Positions 45,351-54,945 of a stretch of 64,000 nucleotides of DNA are shown here, one piece after another. How positions within the stretch are numbered: the stretch's first letter is position 1; the number at the start of each line of letters is the position of its first letter. Below the pieces are notes generated by a model. The model did no database searches and was not told where the DNA came from. It worked only from the letters and a program-made list of their open reading frames with translations. Made by a program: the position numbers and the translations under genes. The stretch comes from Pararhodobacter zhoushanensis (lineage in GTDB: Bacteria; Pseudomonadota; Alphaproteobacteria; Rhodobacterales; Rhodobacteraceae): assembly GCF_025949695.1 (NCBI RefSeq), contig NZ_JAPDFL010000001.1, forward strand, positions 4,359,865-4,423,864. The letters are read 5' to 3'.

Positions 45351-47555
45351 TTATTTGAGCCGCAGGGCGTTCAGCGCGACGGTAATCGACGACACCGACA
45401 TGGCCAGCGCCGCAATCAGCGGCGACGCCAGACCGACCAGCGCAATCGGCACCGCGATCAGGTTATAGCCAAACGAGATCGCGAAATTTTCCCGGATCCG
45501 CCGCACCGCGCGTACGGCGGTGCGTTGCGCATGGGGCAGCGGGGCAAGCGAGGTGCCGAGCAGCACGATGTCAGACGCCACCCGCGCGGCATCCAGCGCC
45601 GTCGCCGGAGAGATCGACACATGCGCGGCGGTCAGCGCCACCGTGTCGTTCAGCCCGTCGCCGATCATCAGCACCTTGTGCCCCTTGGCCTGCAGCGCCT
45701 CGATGGTGGCGGATTTGTCCTGCGGCAGGGCTTCGGCCTGCCAGTCCTCGATGCCCAGCCGTTCGGCCATGGCGCGCACCGCACCCGGCACGTCGCCCGA
45801 GATCAGCATGACCCGTTTGCCCTGCGCCTTGAAGGCGGTCACGGCCTCTTGCGCGCCGTCGCGCAAGCGGTCGGTAAAGGCGATGGCGTGCACCGGTTCG
45901 GCACCGATGGCGAGGTAGGTGCCGGTGGTCTCAAGGCTGTCGGCCCCGACCCAGGCCGCGCGGCCAAGGCGCACGCGGGTGCCTTGCCACAGCGCCTGCA
46001 CACCGTGGCCGGGGACTTCGGCGATGTCGTCAAGCAGGGCGGGGACCACGCCACGGGCCTTTGCCGCCTGCGCCAGAGACTGGGCGAGCGGGTGGGACGA
46101 CGCAGCGCCCAGCGCCGCGCCGATTTCCAGCGCGTGGGGGCTGAGGGTGTCGAGGTTGACCGGTTCCGGCGTGCCCAGCGTCAGGGTGCCGGTCTTGTCG
46201 AAGACCACGGTGTCGACCTCGGCCAGACGTTCCAGTGCCGAGCCATCCTTGATCAGCAGCCCGGCCCGGAACAGTCTGCCCGAGGCGGCGGTGACCACGG
46301 CGGGCACGGCCAGACCCAGCGCGCAGGGACAGGTGATGATCAGCGTCGCAGCGGCGATGTTAAGCGCCAGGCGCACGTCGCCGCCGGTGATCCACATCCA
46401 CGCAAGAAAGGCGCCAAAGGCGAGCAGATGGACCGAGGGCGAATAGAGCCGCGCGGCGCGTTCGGCCAGCGTGGTGTATTTGTTGCGGGCGTTTTCGGCC
46501 ACGGCGACCAGATCGGCCATGCGGTGCAGCGAGCTGTCCTTGCCCGCCGCCGTAACGCGCAGTGTCAGCGGGCCGGTGAGGTTCACCGCCCCGGCGCTGA
46601 CCACCAGATCGGGGCTGGCGAAGACCGGGAGCGTTTCGCCGGTGAGCAGCGAGCGGTCGAGTTCCGAGGTGCCCGCGGTGATCACGCCATCGACCGGGAT
46701 GCGGCCACCGGGGCGCACCAGCACCAGATCGCCGACGGTAAGGGCCGAGACGGCAACGGTCTCTTCTGCCCCGCCCGTGACGCGGAGGGCGCGCGGCACC
46801 TCGAGCGCGGCGAGCTCCTGCGCGGCAGACCGGGCGACGGCGCGGGTGCGGAAGTCGAGGTAGCGGCCCGCGAGCAGGAAGAAGGTCAGCATCACGGCGG
46901 CGTCGAAATAGGCGTGGTGGCCGCCGTTCAGCGTCTCATAGAGCGACATGGCCGTTGCCAGCACGATGGCCAGCGAGATCGGGAAATCCATGTCCAGCCG
47001 CCCGGCTTTCACCCCGGCCCAGGCCTTGCGAAAGAACGGCTGGGCAGAGAAGGCGACGGTGGGCACCGCGATCAGGGCGGAAATCAGGTGGAACAGATCG
47101 CGCGTGGCGTCGGTGGCACCGGACCAGACGGCGACGGACAAGAGCATGATATTCATCATGCTGAACCCCGCGACGCCAAGCCGCATCAACAGGTCGCGGC
47201 CCTGCTTGTCGGTTTCGGTCATGCTGAGCTGGCCGGGGTCCAGTTCATACGCCGGGTAGCCGATCTTGCCCAGCCGTTCGGCCACCGCAGCGGCGGTGAT
47301 GCCCGGCTCACCCTCGACCGAAACGCGGCGCAGGGTCAGGTTGAGCCGCGCGCTTTTGACGCCCGGCATTTTCTCAAGATCCCGCTCGATGTTGGTGATG
47401 CACAGCGCGCAATGGGCGTCCGGCACCGACAGCATGATCCGCGCCGAGGCCGCCGCAGCCGCCGCCTGAGCGCGATCCAGCGCCGAGGGCATGGCGACAC
47501 AGGCCGGACAGGCGGACATCGGGGCGGGCCCCTGCCCGTATGACGAATCGGTCAT
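45351..47555 (-). CDS. ccoI: Copper-transporting P-type ATPase for cbb3 oxidase assembly
   Basis: CcoI (FixI) is a P1B ATPase that supplies copper for the binuclear centre of cbb3 oxidase. The 734-residue product has an N-terminal CPAC motif and a heavy-metal domain with CALC (Cys49, Cys52). About eight membrane helices follow, with the ion motif IITCPCALGLAVPAV, the TGE loop SLLTGETLPVF, the phosphorylation site VVFDKTGTLTLG and the hinge MIGDGLNDTVALTAA. It lies in the ccoG-H-I-S order, starting 10 bases after ccoH. Confidence 0.96.
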   Translation of the reverse strand: MTDSSYGQGPAPMSACPACVAMPSALDRAQAAAAAASARIMLSVPDAHCALCITNIERDLEKMPGVKSARLNLTLRRVSVEGEPGITAAAVAERLGKIGYPAYELDPGQLSMTETDKQGRDLLMRLGVAGFSMMNIMLLSVAVWSGATDATRDLFHLISALIAVPTVAFSAQPFFRKAWAGVKAGRLDMDFPISLAIVLATAMSLYETLNGGHHAYFDAAVMLTFFLLAGRYLDFRTRAVARSAAQELAALEVPRALRVTGGAEETVAVSALTVGDLVLVRPGGRIPVDGVITAGTSELDRSLLTGETLPVFASPDLVVSAGAVNLTGPLTLRVTAAGKDSSLHRMADLVAVAENARNKYTTLAERAARLYSPSVHLLAFGAFLAWMWITGGDVRLALNIAAATLIITCPCALGLAVPAVVTAASGRLFRAGLLIKDGSALERLAEVDTVVFDKTGTLTLGTPEPVNLDTLSPHALEIGAALGAASSHPLAQSLAQAAKARGVVPALLDDIAEVPGHGVQALWQGTRVRLGRAAWVGADSLETTGTYLAIGAEPVHAIAFTDRLRDGAQEAVTAFKAQGKRVMLISGDVPGAVRAMAERLGIEDWQAEALPQDKSATIEALQAKGHKVLMIGDGLNDTVALTAAHVSISPATALDAARVASDIVLLGTSLAPLPHAQRTAVRAVRRIRENFAISFGYNLIAVPIALVGLASPLIAALAMSVSSITVALNALRLK

Positions 47556-47565
47556 GGCGCGGTCC

Positions 47566-48033
47566 TCATGGGTTGTGGATCACGCCGACACGGTAGTCGT
47601 ATTGCGTGCCGTCGGCGGATTCGGCGTTGATGCGCAGATCCCAGTTGCCGTAGTCCACATCAACGGGGGCGGTATAGGCCGCGCCGTTGAAGGCGAGATC
47701 GGGGATGGTATCCTCGCGCTCGGTCGTGGGGCGGCCCAGAATGGCGGTGATCGCGGCCACCGGCGCGGGATCGCCCGAGGCCGTGATGATGCGCACGGTC
47801 AGCTGGCCGCCGGTCATGTCGGCCTCGGTCGTCCAGCCCAGCGCCTGTTGCGCGCGCATCCGGTCGTTGAAGCCTTGGCTGGCGACGTAGGAATTCGCCA
47901 CCTCAAGCCCCGGAAAGGTGCCGACGGCGAAATAGGCCATGACCAGATTGACGCCGATGATCACCGAAAACGCCGACACGGTGATCGCCAGAACCTTGCG
48001 CCCGGTCAGTTCACGCCCTGCAGTATCGGCCAT
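47566..48033 (-). CDS. ccoH: cbb3 oxidase assembly protein CcoH
   Basis: CcoH (FixH) is a single-span membrane protein that stabilises the assembling cbb3 oxidase. The 155-residue product has an N-terminal helix (KVLAITVSAFSVIIGVNLVM). The periplasmic domain has the family stretch LEVANSYVASQGFNDRMRAQ and a C-terminal beta region (WDLRINAESADGTQYDYRVG). Its start overlaps the ccoG stop by one base (TAATG), so translation is coupled. Function is from the family. Confidence 0.94.
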   Translation of the reverse strand: MADTAGRELTGRKVLAITVSAFSVIIGVNLVMAYFAVGTFPGLEVANSYVASQGFNDRMRAQQALGWTTEADMTGGQLTVRIITASGDPAPVAAITAILGRPTTEREDTIPDLAFNGAAYTAPVDVDYGNWDLRINAESADGTQYDYRVGVIHNP

Positions 48034-49460
48034 TATTCGCCCCTTCCGTTGAAGACTGTGTCGCCATAGATGCGGTCTGTCTCGCCGGTAACCGAGACCC
48101 AGAGCCGCACGGGCGAGGTTGCGGCCACGGCGGCAGGCGTACCCGCCGCTGCGGTCAGATAGACGCGCTGGTTGAGCTGCTCATCCGGTCCCACGGTGAC
48201 CAGTTGGCCCTGCACCCCTTCGATCGTCAAGCTGATCGAGGCGTCATTGGCCACGGTCAGATAGAACTGGCGGGGTTCCGCGTACATGTTGCGCAGGCGG
48301 ATGTCATAGGCGTTGCGGACCGAGCCATTGGCCAACACCACATGCGTGGGGTTGCGGACCGGCGCGATGGACATGTCGATATCGGTGCGCAGGAACAGCG
48401 CGACCAGCAGCGCCAGCCCGACCCCGGCCCAGAGGACGGTGTAGACCACGGTGCGCGGGCGGAAGACGTGTTTCCAGATGCTTTTCGGTGCCGAGCCGGC
48501 GCGTTCGCGGGTTTCATCGGTCAGCGCCATGTAGCCGATCAGCTCGCGCGGCTTGCCGATGCGGTCCATCACGTCGTTGCAGGCGTCAATGCACAGGCCA
48601 CAGGTGATGCAGGCGAGTTGCTGGCCGTCGCGGATGTCGATGCCCATCGGGCAGACGTTGACGCAGGCCATGCAGTCGATGCAGTCGCCTTGCCGGGTGT
48701 CCTCGACGCCCTTGTGGTGCTTGCCGCGCGGCTCTCCGCGCCAGTCGCGGTAGCTGATGGTGAGCGTGTCTTCGTCCATCATCGCGGCCTGAATGCGCGG
48801 CCAGGGGCAGCCATAGATGCAGACCTGCTCGCGGAAGAACCCGCCGAACAGGAAGGTCGTCGCGGTCAGGAAGGCGATGGTGCCATAGGCGACCGGGTGG
48901 GCGCTGAAACTGGCCAGATCGTGCAGCAGGGTCGGCGCGTCGGTGAAATAGAACACCCAGGCCCCGCCCGTCGCCAGACCGATCAGCAGCCACAGCAGCC
49001 ATTTGGTCAGGTTCTTGCGGATCTTTTCCGCGTTCCAGGGCTGGCGGTGCAGGCGCAGACGGGCGTTGCGGTCGCCCTCGACCCAGCGTTCCACCAGAAT
49101 ATACAGGTCGGTCCAGACGGTCTGCGGGCAGGCATAGCCGCACCAGACCCGGCCCAGCGCCGAGGTGAACAGGAACAGCCCGATACCCGCCATGATCAGC
49201 AGGCCTGCGACAAAATAGAACTCGTGCGGCCAGATCTCGACCATGAAGAAAAAGAACCGCCGACTGCCCAGATCGACCAGCACGGCCTGATCGGGCATCG
49301 CAGGGCCACGGTCCCACCGGATCCACGGCGTGATGTAGTAGATCCCCAGCATCAGCCCCATCAGCCACCACTTGAGCGTCCGGAAGTTGCCTTTGACGCG
49401 GCGCGGGAAGATCGGCTCGCGCTTGGCGTACAGCTGCTCTGGCTCTTCGGTGGTACTCAC
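48033..49460 (-). CDS. ccoG: cbb3 oxidase accessory protein CcoG (RdxB), polyferredoxin
   Basis: CcoG is a membrane iron-sulfur protein that reduces copper(II) during cbb3 oxidase biogenesis. The 475-residue product starts at a GTG (MSTTEEPEQLYAKREPIFPR) behind GGAG. It has about five to six membrane helices and clustered cysteines: VWCGYACPQTVW, CIYGCPWPR, then the two 4Fe-4S motifs CIDCMACVNVCPMGIDI and CITCGLCIDACND. The C-terminal domain is an Ig-like periplasmic fold. An FNR box lies at 49517-49530. First gene of ccoGHIS. Confidence 0.96.
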   Translation of the reverse strand: MSTTEEPEQLYAKREPIFPRRVKGNFRTLKWWLMGLMLGIYYITPWIRWDRGPAMPDQAVLVDLGSRRFFFFMVEIWPHEFYFVAGLLIMAGIGLFLFTSALGRVWCGYACPQTVWTDLYILVERWVEGDRNARLRLHRQPWNAEKIRKNLTKWLLWLLIGLATGGAWVFYFTDAPTLLHDLASFSAHPVAYGTIAFLTATTFLFGGFFREQVCIYGCPWPRIQAAMMDEDTLTISYRDWRGEPRGKHHKGVEDTRQGDCIDCMACVNVCPMGIDIRDGQQLACITCGLCIDACNDVMDRIGKPRELIGYMALTDETRERAGSAPKSIWKHVFRPRTVVYTVLWAGVGLALLVALFLRTDIDMSIAPVRNPTHVVLANGSVRNAYDIRLRNMYAEPRQFYLTVANDASISLTIEGVQGQLVTVGPDEQLNQRVYLTAAAGTPAAVAATSPVRLWVSVTGETDRIYGDTVFNGRGE

Positions 49461-49516
49461 GGACTCGCTCCATTTCTTGGCTTGGGGCTGCTTCGCACAG
49501 GGGGGCGACCAGAGCC

Positions 49517-49530
49517 TTGACCTGAATCAA
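49517..49530 (-). promoter_or_regulatory. FnrL box upstream of ccoG
   Basis: TTGACCTGAATCAA matches the FNR consensus TTGAT-N4-ATCAA at nine of ten positions. It is 56 bases upstream of the ccoG GTG, a plausible activating position for anaerobic or low-oxygen control by the FnrL encoded at 60104-60859. Confidence 0.8.
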
Positions 49531-49561
49531 AAATCAGACTTCGTGAGACAGATTAAATGTG

Positions 49562-49602
49562 GCAAAGGCGCACACCGGAGGGACGACCGGGTGCGCCTTT
49601 GC
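49562..49602 (-). terminator. Terminator of the ccoNOQP operon
   Basis: GCAAAGGCGCAC (49562-49573) pairs perfectly over 12 bases with GTGCGCCTTTGC (49591-49602), with CCGG/CCGG able to extend inside the loop. A second strong hairpin lies between this and the ccoP stop. Confidence 0.75.
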
Positions 49603-49663
49603 TCACGTCAAAGCTGCACCGGCCCCGTGAAACGCGCGAACAGGATCGGGTCCGGTGCAGCCG

Positions 49664-49687
49664 CCGGGCCCTGCGTACAGGGCCCGG
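49664..49687 (-). terminator. Perfect 10-bp hairpin just after ccoP
   Basis: CCGGGCCCTG (49664-49673), CGTA, CAGGGCCCGG (49678-49687) starts 10 bases past the ccoP stop. There is no T tract, so it may protect the mRNA 3' end rather than terminate; the larger hairpin follows 60 bases later. Confidence 0.6.
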
Positions 49688-49697
49688 GTTCGTCAGG

Positions 49698-50573
49698 TTA
49701 CTGGCCACCGCCCAGCTGGTGGACATAGGCCCCCACAGCACGGATCTGCGCCGGGTTAAGACGGTTGGTGAAGCCCGGCATGATGCCGAAATGGGCGTTG
49801 TTCACCGACGCACGGATGTCGGCCTCGGACCCGCCATAGAGCCAGATCGCGTTGTTCAGTGCCGGGGCACCGACAAACGTATCACCCGAGCCGTCAGCGC
49901 CGTGGCACGACGCGCAGTTGAGGTCGAAAACATCCACCCCCGCCGTTGCCAAGGCAGCGTCATGCGCCTGACCCGAGATGGCCAGAACATGGTTGACGAC
50001 CTGGTCGATCTCGTCCGGCGTCAGCAACTCGTCGCGGCCAAAGGACGGCATTTCCGAGTACCGCGCATCGGGGAAGTCGGTATTGCGGATACCATAGGTC
50101 ACGGTGGTCACGATGTCGTCCATCGTGCCGCCCCACATCCACTCGTCATCGAGCAGGTTGGGAAAGCCCGAACCGGCGCGCAGGCCATCGGCACCGGCGC
50201 CGTGGCATTGCGAGCACTGGGCGCGGAAGACGGCGGCCCCGGCGTTGACCGCGAAGCGCTCAAGTTCGGGATCGGCGGCAATCGCGTCCAGATCGGTCGA
50301 CATCAGCCGGTCATACCAGACCTGATTGGCGGCGTCGGCATCGGCGATCTCGACCTCGACATCGGCGCGCGACGAGTAGCCCAGCACGCCCGACGTTGCC
50401 CCGCTTACCATCGGCCATGCCGGGTAGAGCACCCAGTAGACCACGGACCACAGGATGCACAGATAGAAGACCCAGAGCCACCAGCGCGGCAGCGGGTTGT
50501 CGAATTCCTCGATCCCGTCCCACGAATGCCCCGTCGTCTTGGGGTCGTTGCTTTTCTTCTTTGGCGTGGCCAT
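49698..50573 (-). CDS. ccoP: cbb3-type cytochrome c oxidase subunit III (dihaem)
   Basis: CcoP carries electrons from soluble cytochrome c to CcoO. The 291-residue product has an N-terminal cytoplasmic segment, a membrane helix (WWLWVFYLCILWSVVYWVLY) and two c-type haem sites, CSQCH near residue 116 and CASCH near residue 218. The axial Met residues are probably in SEMPSFG and FGIMPGF. The start overlaps the ccoQ stop. Standard length and organisation. Confidence 0.97.
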   Translation of the reverse strand: MATPKKKSNDPKTTGHSWDGIEEFDNPLPRWWLWVFYLCILWSVVYWVLYPAWPMVSGATSGVLGYSSRADVEVEIADADAANQVWYDRLMSTDLDAIAADPELERFAVNAGAAVFRAQCSQCHGAGADGLRAGSGFPNLLDDEWMWGGTMDDIVTTVTYGIRNTDFPDARYSEMPSFGRDELLTPDEIDQVVNHVLAISGQAHDAALATAGVDVFDLNCASCHGADGSGDTFVGAPALNNAIWLYGGSEADIRASVNNAHFGIMPGFTNRLNPAQIRAVGAYVHQLGGGQ

Positions 50574-50785
50574 CAGCGTGCCCCCTGGCTCTGGCGGGCC
50601 GAAGGAGAGCGATCTCCGTCGTCCGCCGGTCTGTCATCATTGCGGAAGATGCTGGCAGCGACTTCCTGCTGCACCTTGCGGCTGCCGGGCCGCCAGGCCC
50701 AGGCAATGATCCCGACGAAGAAGAGCGCCATGAACAGCAGATACCAGCTGTCCGCGAAGCTCCGAAGAAGAGTGTAGGTTTCCAT
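50573..50785 (-). CDS. ccoQ: cbb3-type cytochrome c oxidase subunit IV
   Basis: CcoQ is a small single-helix subunit that stabilises the oxidase and in Rhodobacter affects redox signalling. The 70-residue product is METYTLLRSFADSWYLLFMA followed by LFFVGIIAWAWRPGSRK and a polar tail rich in Asp, Arg and Ser. The tail is a little longer than in many homologues. It lies between ccoO and ccoP and overlaps the ccoP start by one base. Confidence 0.92.
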   Translation of the reverse strand: METYTLLRSFADSWYLLFMALFFVGIIAWAWRPGSRKVQQEVAASIFRNDDRPADDGDRSPSARQSQGAR

Positions 50786-50796
50786 GTCTCTCCCCC

Positions 50797-51522
50797 TTAC
50801 CGGCTGTCGTCGCGCACGAAGGTGTCGAAATCCACCAGCGTGCCGATCATCTGCATGTACGAAATCAACGCATCCATCTCGGTCAGCTGAGGCTGTCCAT
50901 CGAAGTTCCGCGTCTGTGCATCGTGATAGCGTTCCAGCAGGCCCGACGTATCGGCCTCGGGGTCTGCCTGCGCGAGGAAGTCCTCACGCGCGGTCGCGAT
51001 CATTTCTTCGGTGTAGGGCACACCGACGATGCGGTAGGTGCTCATCAGATCGGCGATGTGTTCGCCGTTGATCGGACGATCGAGCAGGAACGCATAGGGC
51101 GGCATGATCGATTCCGGCACCACGTCACGCGGGTTGCGCATGTGGGCGACGTGCCATTCGTCCGAATAGCGCCCGCCCAACCGGGCCAGATCCGGCCCGG
51201 TCCGCTTGGAGCCCCACTGGAACGGGTGGTCGTACATCGACTCGGCCGCCAGCGAGTAGTGGCCGTACCGCTCGACCTCGTCGCGCATCGGGCGCACCAT
51301 CTGGCTGTGGCAGACATAGCAGCCCTCGCGCACATAGATCTCGCGACCGGCGAGTTCCAGCGGTGCGTAGGGGCGCATGCCCTCGACCTCTTCGATCGTG
51401 TTCTGCAGGTAGAACAGAGGCACGATCTGCACGAGGCCGCCAATGGTCACCACCAAAAAGCTGAGGACCAGCAAGAGGGTGGCGTGCTTCTCGATTTTCT
51501 TGTGATGATCTAGAATACCCAT
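50797..51522 (-). CDS. ccoO: cbb3-type cytochrome c oxidase subunit II (monohaem)
   Basis: CcoO is the membrane-anchored monohaem cytochrome c that passes electrons to CcoN. The 241-residue product has an N-terminal helix ([20 protein letters not shown]) and the haem site [14 protein letters not shown]. Further family motifs are [39 protein letters not shown] and [11 protein letters not shown]. It lies between ccoN and ccoQ with 12-base and 11-base gaps. Confidence 0.97.
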   Translation of the reverse strand: MGILDHHKKIEKHATLLLVLSFLVVTIGGLVQIVPLFYLQNTIEEVEGMRPYAPLELAGREIYVREGCYVCHSQMVRPMRDEVERYGHYSLAAESMYDHPFQWGSKRTGPDLARLGGRYSDEWHVAHMRNPRDVVPESIMPPYAFLLDRPINGEHIADLMSTYRIVGVPYTEEMIATAREDFLAQADPEADTSGLLERYHDAQTRNFDGQPQLTEMDALISYMQMIGTLVDFDTFVRDDSR

Positions 51523-51534
51523 TTCATCCTCCGC

Positions 51535-53130
51535 TTATTCAGCGGCAACCGCAGCGGTGGCAGGCTTCGCTTCGCCCACCTTCCGCACGGTCATCCACAG
51601 GTTGTAGCACATGATCAAGGCACCGGTCAGGAACATCAGGCCGCCCGTTCCGCGCACCACGTTCATCGGGAACTTGGCCGCAACGGTGTCCGCGAACGAG
51701 TTCACCAGGAAGCCTTGCGCATCGACTTCGCGCCACATCAGGCCTTCCATGATGCCGGTCACCCACATCGACGCCGCGTACAGAACGATGCCGATCGTGG
51801 CGAGCCAGAAGTGCCAGCTGACGAGGCTCAGCGAATAGAGCCGCTCACGCTTCCACAGTTTGGGCACCAGATAGTAGAGCGCCCCGAAGGTGATCATCCC
51901 GTTCCAGCCCAGCGCGCCCGAGTGGACGTGACCGATGGTCCAGTCCGTATAGTGCGACAGCGAGTTGACCGCGCGGATCGACATCATCGGGCCTTCGAAG
52001 GTGGCCATGCCGTAAAAGCCCACGGCGACGACCATCATGCGGATCACCGGGTCGGTGCGCAGTTTGTCCCACGCGCCCGACAGGGTCATCAGGCCGTTGA
52101 TCATCCCGCCCCAGGACGGCATCCACAGCATGATCGAGAAGGTCATACCCAGCGTCTGCGCCCAGTCAGGCAGGGCGGTATAGTGCAAATGGTGCGGACC
52201 GGCCCAGATATACAGGAAGATCAGCGCCCAGAAGTGGATGATCGACAGCTTGTAGCTGTAGACCGGACGCTCGGCCTGTTTGGGGATGAAGTAATACATC
52301 ATGCCCAGAAAACCGGCCGTCAGGAAGAAGCCCACGGCGTTGTGGCCGTACCACCATTGCACCATTGCCGACTGCACGCCCGACCAGACCGGGATCGACC
52401 GCGAGCCCAGGAAAGACACCGGGATCTGCAGGTTGTTGACGATGTGCAGCATGGCCACGGTGACGATGAACGACAGGTAGAACCAGTTCGCCACATAGAT
52501 ATGCGGCTCGCGGCGCTTGATCAGCGTGCCCATGAAGATCAGCAGATACGCCACCCAGACGACGGTCAGCCACAGGTCGGTCAGCCATTCCGGCTCGGCG
52601 TATTCCTGACCTTGGGTCGAGCCCAGCACATAGCCGGTCGCCGCCATCAGGATGAACACCTGATAGCCCCAGAACACGAACCACGCGAGGTTGCCGCCAA
52701 ACAGCCGCGCCGCCGTCGTGCGTTGAACCACGTAGAAGGACGAGGCGATCAGCGCGTTGCCGCCAAAGGCGAAGATCACCGCCGAGGTGTGCAGCGGGCG
52801 CAGGCGGCCAAAGTTGCCAAAGCCCTCAAGCAGCGCAAGGTTCAGTTCGGGAAAGGCCAGCTGGAAGGCGATCACGACGCCGACCAGAAACCCGACGATC
52901 CCCCAGAAGCAGGTTGCGATGACGCCATAGCGAATGACGCCGTCCATATATTCTTTTTCGTTGTGTACCGTCTCTCCCATGTGGCGAATTTGCCACAGGA
53001 AAGCCGCTACCGCCGCCAGCATGAAGATCATCATGTGGACGAGGTAGGCGAGGTCACGCGCGTAACTTGCAGCGATCGCGGCGAGCACCGCGACAGCGGC
53101 AAGCACGATCAGCTTGACGTAATCCCACAT
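51535..53130 (-). CDS. ccoN: cbb3-type cytochrome c oxidase subunit I
   Basis: CcoN holds the low-spin haem b and the haem b3-CuB site where oxygen is reduced; this high-affinity oxidase works at very low oxygen. The 531-residue product has about 12 membrane helices. Its conserved His-containing segments include [56 protein letters not shown] and [20 protein letters not shown]. It is the first gene of ccoNOQP, with an FNR box 105 bases upstream. It is divergent from the Usp gene. Confidence 0.98.
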   Translation of the reverse strand: MWDYVKLIVLAAVAVLAAIAASYARDLAYLVHMMIFMLAAVAAFLWQIRHMGETVHNEKEYMDGVIRYGVIATCFWGIVGFLVGVVIAFQLAFPELNLALLEGFGNFGRLRPLHTSAVIFAFGGNALIASSFYVVQRTTAARLFGGNLAWFVFWGYQVFILMAATGYVLGSTQGQEYAEPEWLTDLWLTVVWVAYLLIFMGTLIKRREPHIYVANWFYLSFIVTVAMLHIVNNLQIPVSFLGSRSIPVWSGVQSAMVQWWYGHNAVGFFLTAGFLGMMYYFIPKQAERPVYSYKLSIIHFWALIFLYIWAGPHHLHYTALPDWAQTLGMTFSIMLWMPSWGGMINGLMTLSGAWDKLRTDPVIRMMVVAVGFYGMATFEGPMMSIRAVNSLSHYTDWTIGHVHSGALGWNGMITFGALYYLVPKLWKRERLYSLSLVSWHFWLATIGIVLYAASMWVTGIMEGLMWREVDAQGFLVNSFADTVAAKFPMNVVRGTGGLMFLTGALIMCYNLWMTVRKVGEAKPATAAVAAE

Positions 53131-53234
53131 TGTTTGCGTCCCTTCGTTCGATTTTTTAGCGTTTCCCCCGTCTCCAGACAGAGTCGGGGCCTGTTACGCC
53201 TTCGTCCTTATTTCGGCTCCGGGACCGCCAGACC

Positions 53235-53248
53235 TTGATTCAAGTCAA
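53235..53248 (-). promoter_or_regulatory. FnrL box upstream of ccoN
   Basis: TTGATTCAAGTCAA matches the FNR consensus at nine of ten positions. It lies 105 bases from the ccoN start and is the closer of two boxes to ccoN, so it most likely drives ccoNOQP. Confidence 0.8.
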
Positions 53249-53277
53249 GTGACCCCAAATGTTATGCCTGCACGGAC

Positions 53278-53291
53278 TTGATAGAGATCAA
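53278..53291 (+). promoter_or_regulatory. Perfect FnrL box upstream of the Usp gene
   Basis: TTGATAGAGATCAA is a full match to TTGAT-N4-ATCAA. It lies 74 bases upstream of the Usp start at 53366 and 30 bases from the ccoN-side box. It is the strongest FNR site in the window. Confidence 0.88.
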
Positions 53292-53365
53292 TGCAGTCCG
53301 GCAAAGCGCGGCGGATCATCGCAGGACATCATGATCTGCCAGCAGCTGGCAGAAGGAGGACGTCC

Positions 53366-54205
53366 ATGGACTATAAATCGATTCTCAGTTTTCTCTCGAG
53401 CGCCTCTGAGCTTGACACAACCTTGCCGGATGCGATCCAGTTTTCACTGTCCCATGACGCGCATCTGACGGCCTGCATGCTGGGTGTCGATCTGACGCCC
53501 GCGGGCGGGTTTTACATGGGCGCATCGCCGGTCCTGCTGCAGGAAACGCTGGAACGGGCACAGACCGAGGCCGAGGCCCTGGAAGCGCGCGGGCGACGCC
53601 AGCTTGAAGGCCAGTCCCTGCGCTGGAGCGTTGATTCAGCGATCGCGCAGTTTGGCGGGCTGCCGATGCTGGTCGGCCAGCGCGCCCGCTTCGCCGATCT
53701 GGTGATCCAGTCGCGACCTTATGGCGCAGACGTGACCCCGGCGCAGGAAGCGGTCATCGAGGCGGCGCTGTTTGAGGGCCGCGCCCCCGTTCTGGTGTTG
53801 CCGCACAAAGGGCTCAAACCCGATTTCGGCAAGCGGGTGATGATCGCCTGGGACCAGTCGCACGAGGCTTTGTCCGCCGTGCGCCGCGCGATGCCGCTGC
53901 TCAAGGCTGCGGACGAGGTGATGGTGGTGATCGTCGATCCGCCCGCGCACAGCACCGAACGCTCGGACCCGGGCGGCTTGCTGACGCAGATGCTGGCGCG
54001 CCACGGCGTGCGGGCCGAGGTGGCCGTGCTGGCCAAGACCTTGCCGCGCATTTCCGACGTGCTGCTGCGCCACATGGAAGACAGCGACGCATCGTTGATG
54101 GTGATGGGGGCTTACGGTCGCTCGCGCCTGCGCGAGGCGATTCTGGGCGGGCCGACGCGCGACGTGCTGGAGCACGCCGAGCGGGCGGTGTTGCTGGCCC
54201 ACTGA
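53366..54205 (+). CDS. Universal stress protein family (tandem Usp domain)
   Basis: Usp proteins are cytoplasmic, often nucleotide-binding, and induced by stress or low oxygen. The start is ATG 53366 behind AAGGAGGACG, giving 279 residues. The C-terminal Usp domain has the nucleotide motif MVMGAYGRSRLREAILGGPT with VLLAH at the end. The N-terminal half is a degenerate Usp-like domain. A perfect FNR box precedes it and it is divergent from ccoN, so it belongs to the low-oxygen regulon. Its precise job is unknown. Confidence 0.9.
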   Translation: MDYKSILSFLSSASELDTTLPDAIQFSLSHDAHLTACMLGVDLTPAGGFYMGASPVLLQETLERAQTEAEALEARGRRQLEGQSLRWSVDSAIAQFGGLPMLVGQRARFADLVIQSRPYGADVTPAQEAVIEAALFEGRAPVLVLPHKGLKPDFGKRVMIAWDQSHEALSAVRRAMPLLKAADEVMVVIVDPPAHSTERSDPGGLLTQMLARHGVRAEVAVLAKTLPRISDVLLRHMEDSDASLMVMGAYGRSRLREAILGGPTRDVLEHAERAVLLAH

Positions 54206-54214
54206 CGCCTTGAG

Positions 54215-54247
54215 CGCCCCGGTCTTTGTGCCGGGGCGTTTGCGTTT
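54215..54247 (+). terminator. Terminator after the Usp gene
   Basis: CGCCCCGG (54215-54222) pairs with CCGGGGCG (54231-54238) around TCTTTGTG, followed by TTTGCGTTT. It lies between convergent Usp and acetyltransferase genes. Confidence 0.82.
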
Positions 54248-54687
54248 CAGCGCTGGTACTTGATGAACGCCGTCTTGCGCGCCACGCGGTCATAAAGCTG
54301 GCGCGCGGTGGCGTTGCTGTCTTCGGTCAGCCAGAAGACCTGCGCGGCATCGTGGCGGTCGGCATCGGCGTAAAGCGCCTCGATCAGCGCGCGCCCGACG
54401 CCGTGGCCGCGCGCCGCCGTGGAAGCGAAGAGATCCTGCAGAAAGCAGCGCGGCGTCCAGTCCGAGGTGGACGGGGTGAAATAGTAATGCGCGAAGCCGA
54501 CCACCTTGCCGTCGAGTTCGGCGGCATAGGCAAAGGGCTCGCCCGCGCCTGACAGCAGCAATCCCCACAGACGTTCGGTCGTGCGGTCCTCGACCGTGCG
54601 ACGGTAGAAGTCGTTGTAGCCCTGCCACAGCCCGATCCAGTCGGTGTGATCGCTGGCGACAAACCGGCGGATGATGACGGCGCTCAT
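54247..54687 (-). CDS. GNAT-family N-acetyltransferase
   Basis: The 146-residue product is a single GNAT domain (MSAVIIRRFVASDHTDWIGL). The acetyl-CoA-binding stretch is DLFASTAARGHGVGRALIEA. The C-terminal motif is WLTEDSNATARQLYDRVARK, where Tyr is the usual general acid. The acceptor is unknown. It is monocistronic, facing the Usp gene across a terminator. Confidence 0.86.
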   Translation of the reverse strand: MSAVIIRRFVASDHTDWIGLWQGYNDFYRRTVEDRTTERLWGLLLSGAGEPFAYAAELDGKVVGFAHYYFTPSTSDWTPRCFLQDLFASTAARGHGVGRALIEALYADADRHDAAQVFWLTEDSNATARQLYDRVARKTAFIKYQR

Positions 54688-54769
54688 GGGGGCCTCCCTT
54701 TGGCTTTGGCGGTGCGGACCGGCACGCTACCGCGCAGGCCGCGCGCTGTCTGCCCCCCATGCATCTGGC

Positions 54770-54798
54770 TTGCCGCTGCGGGGCGCTTGCGCTAGAAT
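54770..54798 (+). promoter_or_regulatory. Sigma-70-like promoter for the DUF2087 gene
   Basis: TTGCCG (54770-54775) and TAGAAT (54793-54798) are 17 bases apart, a good housekeeping promoter. The next plus-strand gene starts at 54946, leaving a leader of about 140 bases in which I see no gene. The rest of the 54688-54945 gap shows nothing else I can name. Confidence 0.5.
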
Positions 54799-54945
54799 CG
54801 CGGGATGGTCGGCAGTTCCCAAGGCGTCGCTGTCCCGCAAGGGAAGCTAAACCTGCCCTATCGCGATGATCCGACACACCCCATGCTGTGCCGCGCGTCG
54901 TAAGTCAGCGACCACGACCTTGCCCGCGGCCCTCATGAGGATGCC

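Noticed and set aside
53291..53365. Upstream extension of the Usp gene to 53291
   Set aside because: The extension covers the FNR box region, and AAGGAGGACG lies directly before ATG 53366.
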